Shown here: one piece after another, positions 18,202-27,111 of the stretch
Layout: each line of letters begins with the position of its first letter
How positions within the stretch are numbered: the stretch's first letter is position 1
Source of the DNA: Mesonia sp. HuA40
GTDB taxonomy: Bacteria; Bacteroidota; Bacteroidia; Flavobacteriales; Flavobacteriaceae
Direction of reading: 5' to 3'
DNA: 64,000 nucleotides
Assembly (NCBI RefSeq): GCF_008017835.1
Contig: NZ_VRLT01000059.1
Coordinates: 186,001-250,000 of the forward strand
Notes under the pieces: model-generated
What the model was told of the DNA's origin: nothing
Databases searched by the model: none
What the model saw: only the letters and a program-made list of their open reading frames with translations
Program-made: the position numbers and the translations under genes

Positions 18202-21200
18202 TTTGGTCTTCTTTTATTGTTTCTGTAGCCTTGAGCTTACTTGATTTTTGTTCATTTTCTTTTTTGGGTGCAGGCGTTGATGTTTTTTCTTTGTTGAGTT
18301 CTTTTTTAAATAATTCTCTAAATTGATTAAACTCTCGATTAAAAATTAAAGCAATACCACTTACAAAAACTTGACCGTCTATCACATTTTCATATTCGCT
18401 TTTTCTAAATCCGCGTAAGCGCCACCTTCCTGAAGGTGATATTAAATATTCTATACTTACATTACCAATAACAGGATTTTCTTCTCCTGGTCTAGCATCT
18501 CCTTCTACGCCAACTTGGCTACCGGCTTGTACTATTAATCGGTCATTAAAAAGCTTTTTACTTGCCGAAATATTTAGATCGGTTCGACTTTCTGAGGTCG
18601 ATCCTTGATAATCGGTATACGAGTTTAAACCGAAATCTAAATCGATTCCTGTATCGCCTACCAGCTTTTCTGAAAATACATTTAATTGGTCTGATAATGC
18701 ATCGTTAATATTATCTCTTGCCACGGTGGCTGGTCCGCCTGAACTACCATCGCTTCCAGAGCTGGGGTAAAATCTATTTAAGACCAATAAAGAAAAAATT
18801 TGTTTGTTTAGCGCGTCTTCTTGTTGATTGAGTTGGTTTATTCTTCCGTAAAGAGCTCCGCCAAATGCTCCTCTTTGGTCTTCAGGAATTCCTAATCTAA
18901 AATTAAGTTTAGGTTTGAGTAATTCTCCTTCTACATTTAAATATACTTGAAAAGGAATGCGCTGCTTAAACTGATTTTGGACTTCTAAGGAGGCATTGGA
19001 AGTTTGACTGGCCATTAGCGTTGAAGCGGATGTTTTTACCTCATAAATGGCTGTAACATCTAATTGCGCATCTGTAGGATCTCCCACCCAAGAGATACTG
19101 CTATTATCGGCTAAATCAAACCTGCGTTTTACCAGGTTATAAAGGTTCATTTCATAATGCCCGTCGCTAATATTATACCTTCCTGTTAGTGTAGTTCTAC
19201 CGTTTTTAAAAATGTTAAATAGCAGTTCACCTTGACCTACAACTTCTAAATTGTCATTAGTTCGTTCATCTAAAATGACTTTAAAAGAAGCCCCTGACTC
19301 CACAAGTAACTTACTTTTAAGTTCTAAGCCTGTGATAAGGCTGCTTTTTTCAGCTTTTGCGTTTTGGGTTAATATATTATCAGGATTTTGTTTATTTACA
19401 AAGACCACTACCCCATCTTGCGTCACACGATTGGCCGCTACATTAGGATAAATATAAGTAATGGCTGTACCTTCTTTCACATTTAAATCGGCTTGAATTT
19501 TTGGAAAATTTAAGTCTCCCTTTACCTGTGCATAAAGGTCAAAAATTGCTTTACCAAAAAATAAATCATTATCTTCTTCGTTGGCATTTAATGCTAAGAA
19601 ATCTTGTGCTTTCACACTCAAGTCGAACTCAGGATTAAATAGAGATTTTGTCAAAATTTGTCCGTTTACTACAAATTGATTTTCTCGTTCATCTTTTATT
19701 GTAAATGCATTAAAATCTATCTGTTCTTTAGTAATGCCTATTTTTTCTTTCCCAAGTTTATAAGGGGTGTTTAAAGCGCGAGGTACCACTTGAGCGTTTA
19801 GGAAATTAATGTTTCCTTTATAAGCTAGTTGGTTTTCCTCTTGGGAGAGTTTGATTTGTGCAGCAACTTCTCCCGATGCTTCCTTAATACTGCTGTTTGC
19901 AAACTTTTGCACCAGTTGAAGATCTAAACGTTCAAGATTCAAATTAAAATCATACTGCGACGTATTTTCTTTAATAGTGTAGTCTCCTTCTAGTTGCGCT
20001 TCTATGTGATCACCTTTTAATTCGGCCAGTAAATCGTAAGTTTTATAATCATTCGCTTGAGCATCGACTTTCAAATTACCTATTTCATTTTCAAGAATAT
20101 GTAAATTAGCAATCTCTAAATCGGCGGTAAGCGCATTTTCTTTTAACGGATTGATAAATTTCACTTCTCCATCAAGCAATCCGGTTGCAACCGAATTCTT
20201 TGGGTTTAAATAATGAAATAAATTCTCAATCTTAAAGCTCTTCCAATCGAGAGCTAACGCAAAATCATTTTCGATACGTTCGGTGTAAAATTTAAATACC
20301 TGCTCTTGATGCTTAAAACGCATTTGCTGCACATTAATTTCTTGGTCATTAAAAACCACCTCATTTTCTGCTGGCACCTGCCAATTCTTGCCTTCTAATT
20401 TTAAATCTTCAGGAAGAATTTTAAAATGTTTATAACCGTCTTTTTGGAAAAATACCGATTGAATGTTATAGGTTAAATTGTCTTCTTGAAATGCTTGAAA
20501 ACCAAAGTACAGCTTCTCATCTTTGTAATTACCTAAAAGCTTTGTTTTACCTATTTGAAATGGCCCTGCCTCAATGGCTCCAAACCCCAACTCTAAATCG
20601 GCTGTTTTTCCATTTCCTTCAATAACTAATTTAAAATCACTTAATTTATTATTGCTGTAATTAAGATGAGGTAAATTGATGTTACCTTTTAAGGTGTTTT
20701 TCTCTTCGTTAAAAGCAAGCGAAAAACGCAAACTATCCATTTGTTTAATACCATCAAAAATAATGTCTTTGAAAATAGGTGTGGGTTTAAATCTACCTGT
20801 TAAATTAATCTTTACGGGCGTTTCATTTTCACTAACTTGTAATGAATCTCCACGGTATTGATTAATGTGTTGGCGAAGCGCAGCATCTATAACATTAGGG
20901 TCATCGTTTGCGTCTAAATTAATTTGCAAAAAATTACTAGCAACACTCATTAACGTATTGTCTTGGTCAACGGCAAGATAAGCAGCTAAATCGTCTAAAT
21001 AATAGGGTCGGTTATCATAAACTGCTACGGTGTTATCTAAGTTTAAACCAGATTGATATTTTTGCATATTGCCTTTAAAATATCCGCTTAAATCAAATTT
21101 TGTACGTATATCACGATCGGTTAACCCAAGCGCATATAAATTGGCTCCCTCTAGATGTAAATTAAAATTCACTTGGCTTTTAACCGAATCTAAAACCATC

Positions 21201-23293
21201 TGAGTTTGGGCTTCAAAGTTCAAATTATCATCTTGAAAAACTGCAAAAATATTGCCTTTACCTTTTTTAATGTTCGCCGTTAAACTTAAAGCCGAAAAAT
21301 CATAATTAGCATAACTTAACTCAGTAAAATTGGTTTTAAGCAAGGCATCAAGGTTGTTCAATTGCTCGCCTTGCGCTTTGATTTGTGTTGTAAAACTTAA
21401 ATTACCAAAGTCTTCATTATCTAATAATTGGGCAAGTTGAATTGAGTTTGTTTTTATTTCTCCTTCAAAACCATAAACCTTATGAAGATTGAATTCTCCT
21501 TCAACTTGCACCGATCCTAAGCTCGTATCTAAAAACGCATCTAATTCTCCCGCACTTGTACTACCTTTTACAGTACTTTTAAGTTCAATTTTATCTGGTA
21601 AATTAAAACCTAAATCTTCTTGTTTTATGAATTGCTCAATCGCTGATTTTCTGGTGGTAATTTCAAAAATAGGTAAATCAAATTCTAACTGATCAATATT
21701 GTTTATATTAGAAAAAACACCTTCTAAACTGCTGTTAAACTGATCTCCCCAATACACTTTTACTTGTTCTACATTTAAAGTATTTAAATTTCCATTGGCT
21801 TTTAGTTTCGCTTGAAGCGGATTTTCACCCAATTGAGAAAAAACTTTGTTTTGTTTTAATTCTGGAGCAAAATAATAAGCTTCTACCCATTGAGTTTCTA
21901 GTTGGCTTACATTAACTCTAAAATCTGCTTGAGTATAATCGTTTATAAAATCATCTAAATTGGTATAGTCAATTTGAATATTTGCCTTTAAATTAGACGT
22001 GTTTGTTCCCAGTTTTATGTGGTTTACCTTTAATTTTTCATCAGTGATTTGGGCAACAAAAGAAGCTTCTTTTACTTTAAAACCACTAGATTCTTTAAAT
22101 GCAAGTCTTTCTAATTGCAAACCCACCGATTTGGTTCTCTTAAGGTTTAAATTTTTAGCTTTCACAAAAAGAGCTTTAAAAGTCATCGCTTGCGGATTAA
22201 ACACATTTTCTTGTCTTGGCTTACTGGCTTCGTGATAACTTATTTGATTATTTTTAAAATCAATATTTGCTAAACTCACTTCCCAGTCTGGCCATATACT
22301 TGCATCGGTAGTGTTATCAACTTCCTTTGATTCTTTCTTTGGATTATTCGGCTTATTTGAATCAATGTCTAATTTTGAGTCAACCAATCTGAGCTCGTCA
22401 ATTTGAATCTTTTGTTGATTTAGATCTAAATTTCCATTGGACAATAAAAAATTGATAAGATTCACATCCGCTTTAAGCTGATTCGGTTTATCTAAATAAT
22501 TAAACCTTACTTCTTTTAGTCGAATCTCGTTCATTTTTAAATGCGGCAAACCGCTTTGGGTAGAATCTTGAACCATAAATTGCGGCTCACTCTGCACATA
22601 ATTAATCAATGCTTTTTGAAAGTGCAATTTGTCTATAAAATAATCTTGTTTTTCAAGATCAAATTCCTGCATGGATAAATCTAAGGCATTAAATTTAACT
22701 TTTAAATCACTTCCCAAAACTGCATCTTGATAAGTAAAATTAAAATCTGAAAAATAAAAATCGCCTAAGTTAATTTTAAGTGGTTCATTTTTATTTTCTG
22801 GCTGCATATTTTTTTGGGGTTGATTTGAATCCGCGAAAGCCTCAATTAGAAACTGAAAATTAAACCCTGCCAAGGTGTCTTTTCTTTTTATATTGGCTAA
22901 GGCCCCATCCCACTCTAGAGCGTTAATGTTTAGATTATTGTTGGATAAAATAGGATACAAAGGAATATCTGCTTCTAGTTGCCGGGTGTAAAGCAATGTA
23001 TCTCCCTTCTTATCTTCTAAATAAAGTCCTTCTAGATTAATATTTCCTTGCCAAGTTATAAAGAGTTTATCAAGTTGAACAACGGTTTTTGTTTTGCCAC
23101 TCACGTAATCAACTACGCGATTAACAATAATATTTTGACCCCAAGGTGAACGTATAAATAAAAGCAAAAGCACAAATAAGATAAAAATCACCAAAAAGAA
23201 TTTGGCAATAAATCGTAGTATACGCTTATACAAAGCAGTATTTCCTTTTTTATTTAGCTTAGCTTTTTCTTTATTAGTTGTTTGTTGAGTCAA
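18194..23293 (-). CDS. tamB: TamB, AsmA-like translocation and assembly module protein
   Basis: A 1699-residue envelope protein. A basic N-terminus is followed by one inner-membrane helix at about residues 27-48 (FFLVIFILFVLLLLFIRSPW), then a very long periplasmic region of repeated beta-strand segments typical of the bridge-like AsmA/VPS13-like groove. The conserved TamB C-terminal domain covers about the last 450 residues, including KLNFRLGIPEDQ, DTGIDLDFGLNSY and RWRLRGFRKSEYE. A charged low-complexity tail follows. The start is TTG (at 23293): an in-frame TAA two codons upstream at 23297-23299 rules out a longer form, and no ATG occurs before the membrane helix. First gene of the tamB-tamL-PAP2 operon. 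Confidence 0.92.
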   Translation of the reverse strand: MTQQTTNKEKAKLNKKGNTALYKRILRFIAKFFLVIFILFVLLLLFIRSPWGQNIIVNRVVDYVSGKTKTVVQLDKLFITWQGNINLEGLYLEDKKGDTLLYTRQLEADIPLYPILSNNNLNINALEWDGALANIKRKDTLAGFNFQFLIEAFADSNQPQKNMQPENKNEPLKINLGDFYFSDFNFTYQDAVLGSDLKVKFNALDLSMQEFDLEKQDYFIDKLHFQKALINYVQSEPQFMVQDSTQSGLPHLKMNEIRLKEVRFNYLDKPNQLKADVNLINFLLSNGNLDLNQQKIQIDELRLVDSKLDIDSNKPNNPKKESKEVDNTTDASIWPDWEVSLANIDFKNNQISYHEASKPRQENVFNPQAMTFKALFVKAKNLNLKRTKSVGLQLERLAFKESSGFKVKEASFVAQITDEKLKVNHIKLGTNTSNLKANIQIDYTNLDDFINDYTQADFRVNVSQLETQWVEAYYFAPELKQNKVFSQLGENPLQAKLKANGNLNTLNVEQVKVYWGDQFNSSLEGVFSNINNIDQLEFDLPIFEITTRKSAIEQFIKQEDLGFNLPDKIELKSTVKGSTSAGELDAFLDTSLGSVQVEGEFNLHKVYGFEGEIKTNSIQLAQLLDNEDFGNLSFTTQIKAQGEQLNNLDALLKTNFTELSYANYDFSALSLTANIKKGKGNIFAVFQDDNLNFEAQTQMVLDSVKSQVNFNLHLEGANLYALGLTDRDIRTKFDLSGYFKGNMQKYQSGLNLDNTVAVYDNRPYYLDDLAAYLAVDQDNTLMSVASNFLQINLDANDDPNVIDAALRQHINQYRGDSLQVSENETPVKINLTGRFKPTPIFKDIIFDGIKQMDSLRFSLAFNEEKNTLKGNINLPHLNYSNNKLSDFKLVIEGNGKTADLELGFGAIEAGPFQIGKTKLLGNYKDEKLYFGFQAFQEDNLTYNIQSVFFQKDGYKHFKILPEDLKLEGKNWQVPAENEVVFNDQEINVQQMRFKHQEQVFKFYTERIENDFALALDWKSFKIENLFHYLNPKNSVATGLLDGEVKFINPLKENALTADLEIANLHILENEIGNLKVDAQANDYKTYDLLAELKGDHIEAQLEGDYTIKENTSQYDFNLNLERLDLQLVQKFANSSIKEASGEVAAQIKLSQEENQLAYKGNINFLNAQVVPRALNTPYKLGKEKIGITKEQIDFNAFTIKDERENQFVVNGQILTKSLFNPEFDLSVKAQDFLALNANEEDNDLFFGKAIFDLYAQVKGDLNFPKIQADLNVKEGTAITYIYPNVAANRVTQDGVVVFVNKQNPDNILTQNAKAEKSSLITGLELKSKLLVESGASFKVILDERTNDNLEVVGQGELLFNIFKNGRTTLTGRYNISDGHYEMNLYNLVKRRFDLADNSSISWVGDPTDAQLDVTAIYEVKTSASTLMASQTSNASLEVQNQFKQRIPFQVYLNVEGELLKPKLNFRLGIPEDQRGAFGGALYGRINQLNQQEDALNKQIFSLLVLNRFYPSSGSDGSSGGPATVARDNINDALSDQLNVFSEKLVGDTGIDLDFGLNSYTDYQGSTSESRTDLNISASKKLFNDRLIVQAGSQVGVEGDARPGEENPVIGNVSIEYLISPSGRWRLRGFRKSEYENVIDGQVFVSGIALIFNREFNQFRELFKKELNKEKTSTPAPKKENEQKSSKLKATETIKEDQND

Positions 23294-23310
23294 TTCTTAG
23301 AGTTTTCGCG

Positions 23311-23318
23311 CAAATTTA
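23311..23318 (-). promoter_or_regulatory. Candidate -7 box TAAATTTG upstream of tamB
   Basis: Reads TAAATTTG on the minus strand, an exact TAnnTTTG match ending 17 bases before the tamB TTG start. A clear -33 TTG was not found. If real, the leader would be about 10 bases and the box would drive the three-gene tam operon. Confidence 0.4.
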
Positions 23319-23499
23319 GTCTAGCCCCAGAATATTTGCAGAGGTCGAGTTGTTTAATTTTAGTTAAAGTTAGTAAACAAGCGCGTCAATGATAAAATCT
23401 TTTAACACTATTAACAAAAAATGTTATAAATGGTTAAATAAAATTTTTGGTTCATTAAAATTTAAGATTTTTACGAGCATACAACCAAATTAAAAATTC

Positions 23500-26400
23500 A
23501 TGAAAATACTAAATAAGCTTCATCGGGCTTCGACTATTTTTTGTTTATTACTGGCAATTCATTTCTCAAGTTTTGCTCAAGAAAATAACAAGGTTGCAAA
23601 TACCCTTTACTTTACCGCAAATACTGGAAATGTAGATCCTACTTATTCTCTGCCTGTTTTAAAAGCTATAACCCAAGACGCAAAAAACGCAATAAACCCG
23701 GTTTTTGTGGCTTTAGGAAATATTACTCGTGAAAATGGATTTTCTCCGAAAGAGAACAAACGTGAAAAAGAGAAAGACTTTTTAACGAATCATTTAATTA
23801 AACCATTAAAAAGTTTTGAAGGTAAAATAATTTATACCCCTGGTAAAAACGAATGGAACAAAGATGGGCACGAAAATATAGACGATTTAGAGTCTTTCTT
23901 GCAAGATAACAGTAAGGCCGAGTTTTGGCCAAATGATGGTTGTCCTATAGAGCGCGAAAGCTTGAGTGATCAAGTAGAATTGGTTATGGTCGACTCACAA
24001 TGGTATCTTGAAAATTGGGATGATCATATTTACATAAATAATAAATGTGAAATAAAAACGCGAGAGCAATTTTTTGCTCAGTTTAAAGATGAGCTTAAAG
24101 ATGAACAAAACAAAACTGTAATTGTAGCTATACATCACCCGGTTTTGAGCGCTCAACGCAAAGGGTTCTTAGGAAGAATGGGCGGCTTTTCTAAACAGCA
24201 TTATTATAGTAAACCAATGCAAGAATTGGTGGGACGCTTAGAAACGCTTGCTAGTCAATTTGAAGATGTAATATTTGTATCGGGTAATCATACCAATTTA
24301 CAATTTTTAAGCGATGATGGTATACCACAAGTAATTGCGGGATCGCTTAAATCTGGTAAAAAAACTAGACCCGATACTGATGATGGACATTTTGGTAGCT
24401 CAAAGCCTGGTTTTGCCAAACTAATTGCTTATGCAAATGGCGACACTAAAGTTGCAATTTATGAAATGAGAAACGGAAGTTCTCAATTGGTATTTTCTCA
24501 CCTTATTCCTAGTAAGCGCAAAACACTTAAGGAGGTAAATTACCACCCCATTTCAAAATTCGGGAAAACCTATAAAGCTTCTATTTACTCTCAAGAAGAA
24601 ATTAATAAATCTGACTTTTATGTTTGGGCTTGGGGAGAACATTACCGTTCTATTTATGGTCGAAAAATCGAAGCTCCTGTGTTAAACTTAGAAAATTTAC
24701 CTCATAATGTTCGAGCCTTAAGAGCCGGTGGTGGGAATCAATCAAGAACTTTAAGGTTAATTGATGATAATGAAAATGAGTATAACATTAGGGAACTTAG
24801 AAAAAGTGCGGTGCGCTTTATTCAGTCATCCATTCCCGATCATTATGTTAAAGATTACATGAAAAATACTATAGCAGAAGAAATTGTGCAAGACTACTAC
24901 ACTACGGCTCACCCCTATGCTCCATTTGCTGTAGGACACTTATTAGATGCAGTAGACATTTACCATGCCAATCCTAAAATAGTATATGTTCCTAAACAAA
25001 AAAGACTTGGTAGGTTTAACGCTAGCTATGGTGACAAGTTATATATGTTTGAAGAGCACGTAGGAGATGAAAATAAAGCTTTTAAAACTTTTGGTCAAGC
25101 CGATGATATTATCAGTACAAAAGATATGCTTCTCGAATTAAGAGATAATAAAAACGCAAGGATTGATGAAAACACCTATATAAGATCTCGACTTTTTGAT
25201 ATGCTGGTAGGCGACTGGGATAGGCATTCAGACCAATGGCGATGGGCGAAATTTGAGTCTAACGATAGCATTGATTTATACAAAGCTATACCTAGAGATA
25301 GAGATCAAGCTTTTCCCAAGTATGATGGACCAATCATCGCTTTATTAAAATTAGGAATACCTAATTTACGCGTTATGCAAAGCTACACACCAGAACCAAA
25401 AAATCTAAAATGGTTGAATTATGCAGGATACCATTTAGACCAAGCTTTTATAAATCGTGCAACTTGGAAAGACTGGGAAAATCAAGTAAAATATATTCAA
25501 AAAAACTTAAGTGATTCGGTAATTGATAAAGCTTTCGCGGATTTACTTCCCGATGTTCAAGATGAAAGCATTGAGCAAATAAAATCTACCTTAAAGCAAC
25601 GTCGCGATAACCTTTTAGAGATTGCAAAAAAGTATTATAACTATTTTAAAAAACACGAAGTTATTATCGCCACGCACGAAGATAATGAGGTTTTTATAAA
25701 ACGATTACCTGATGGTGCAACCCAAATTCAAATTTTAGAAGAAGGGGTAGAAATTAAAAACATTACCTACCATAAAAAGGATACTAAAGAGATTTGGCTT
25801 TATACGCTAGACGGAGATGATCGTATACACATTTCGGGGAATGGAGATAACTTGATTAAACTGAAAATTTTTGGCGGTGAAGAAAACGATACTTATGATT
25901 TTGAGAATAAAAAACGAACTAAAGTCTACGATTACAAATCTAAAGATAATACCTTTAAAAATGTTGGTGGTAAAAGACTCACCAATTCTTACGATATAAA
26001 CAACTATGATCCTAAAAAGAAAATTTACGATTCAAATGTAGTTCTACCTCGTTTAGGTTATAATAGAGATGCTGGTTTCAAAGCAGGAATATCCAATGTG
26101 TACACCCGTTATGACTTGTTACGCAACCCTTTTAGTAGTCAGCATACCTTAAGTATTGATTATTATGGCGCAACCCAGGGGCTTGAATTCAATTATGATG
26201 CCGAGTTCGCACACGTAATTTACAATTGGAATCTTGGTATAGATGCAAGAATTACTGGAAATAATTTTGCCACAAATTATTTTGGTATGGGTAATTCGAG
26301 TAATTATGACTCAGATCAAGTAACCTTAGATTACAACCGTGTTAATATGAAGCAATGGCATCTAGCACCATCCCTTATTTATACAAAAGGAAATGCACTA

Positions 26401-27078
26401 AGAGCAAGCATAAAAGCTATTCTAGAAGCTAATGAAGTTAGTTTTAACAGCAATCGATTTACCGGTGCGAACTTTAATGAGGATAACCCTATTTTTGAAA
26501 ACCAAATATATGCCGGCGGAGAGTTGGCTATTAACTACAATAATAAAGGAAGTCTTATAGGGTACCCAAGAAGAGGTATGGAACTAGGTTTGACAGCCGG
26601 TTATAAATCTTCTATAAATAAAGATTTTAACAATAAATTTGCGTATCTTAATCCCTTATTATCATTTGTTTATCCTATTCATGAAAGTGGTGCGGCAACT
26701 TTGGCCACCAAAGCCGAAGCCAATTTAATCTTAGGAGACAATTATAATTTTTATCACGCTGCTACCGTAGGCGGAGATACAAGTTTAAGAGGATTTAGAA
26801 ACCAGCGGTTTACTGGAAAAACAAGCTTTTACCAAACTACCGACTTACGAGTAGGATTAACCAAATTTAAAACCAACTTTATTCCTATACGCGTAGGCGT
26901 TTCAGCAGGCTTTGACTACGGTCGAGTATGGTTAGAAGATGATCGCTCAGATAAATGGCATACCAGCTATGGAGGCTCTATCTTTATTAACGGCTTTAAT
27001 GCCTTAACCGCGAATTTGGGTTACTATATGAGCGACGAAGATAACCGATTTTTATTTAGCCTAGGCTTTAGATTTTAA
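23500..27078 (+). CDS. Metallophosphatase-like protein with C-terminal outer-membrane barrel, metal site degenerate
   Basis: A 1192-residue exported protein with a signal peptide ending SSFAQ. Residues 35-330 follow the layout of the calcineurin-like phosphoesterase domain found in long Bacteroidota proteins, but most metal ligands are replaced: NTGN at 41-44 where GDAG is expected, LGNIT at 72-76 for LGDN, GKNEW at 115-119 for GNHDW, and GNHTN at 262-266 for GHDH; only HHP at 212-214 remains. A middle region (about 380-820) contains MLVGDWDRHSDQWRW. The C-terminus is a BamA-like barrel with VGGDTSLRGF and a terminal aromatic strand ending LGFRF. Likely surface or outer-membrane; catalysis is doubtful. 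acnA follows after 33 bases. Confidence 0.82.
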   Translation: MKILNKLHRASTIFCLLLAIHFSSFAQENNKVANTLYFTANTGNVDPTYSLPVLKAITQDAKNAINPVFVALGNITRENGFSPKENKREKEKDFLTNHLIKPLKSFEGKIIYTPGKNEWNKDGHENIDDLESFLQDNSKAEFWPNDGCPIERESLSDQVELVMVDSQWYLENWDDHIYINNKCEIKTREQFFAQFKDELKDEQNKTVIVAIHHPVLSAQRKGFLGRMGGFSKQHYYSKPMQELVGRLETLASQFEDVIFVSGNHTNLQFLSDDGIPQVIAGSLKSGKKTRPDTDDGHFGSSKPGFAKLIAYANGDTKVAIYEMRNGSSQLVFSHLIPSKRKTLKEVNYHPISKFGKTYKASIYSQEEINKSDFYVWAWGEHYRSIYGRKIEAPVLNLENLPHNVRALRAGGGNQSRTLRLIDDNENEYNIRELRKSAVRFIQSSIPDHYVKDYMKNTIAEEIVQDYYTTAHPYAPFAVGHLLDAVDIYHANPKIVYVPKQKRLGRFNASYGDKLYMFEEHVGDENKAFKTFGQADDIISTKDMLLELRDNKNARIDENTYIRSRLFDMLVGDWDRHSDQWRWAKFESNDSIDLYKAIPRDRDQAFPKYDGPIIALLKLGIPNLRVMQSYTPEPKNLKWLNYAGYHLDQAFINRATWKDWENQVKYIQKNLSDSVIDKAFADLLPDVQDESIEQIKSTLKQRRDNLLEIAKKYYNYFKKHEVIIATHEDNEVFIKRLPDGATQIQILEEGVEIKNITYHKKDTKEIWLYTLDGDDRIHISGNGDNLIKLKIFGGEENDTYDFENKKRTKVYDYKSKDNTFKNVGGKRLTNSYDINNYDPKKKIYDSNVVLPRLGYNRDAGFKAGISNVYTRYDLLRNPFSSQHTLSIDYYGATQGLEFNYDAEFAHVIYNWNLGIDARITGNNFATNYFGMGNSSNYDSDQVTLDYNRVNMKQWHLAPSLIYTKGNALRASIKAILEANEVSFNSNRFTGANFNEDNPIFENQIYAGGELAINYNNKGSLIGYPRRGMELGLTAGYKSSINKDFNNKFAYLNPLLSFVYPIHESGAATLATKAEANLILGDNYNFYHAATVGGDTSLRGFRNQRFTGKTSFYQTTDLRVGLTKFKTNFIPIRVGVSAGFDYGRVWLEDDRSDKWHTSYGGSIFINGFNALTANLGYYMSDEDNRFLFSLGFRF

Positions 27079-27111
27079 GCATTTGACATATTAACCGTTA
27101 AAACCAGAACC

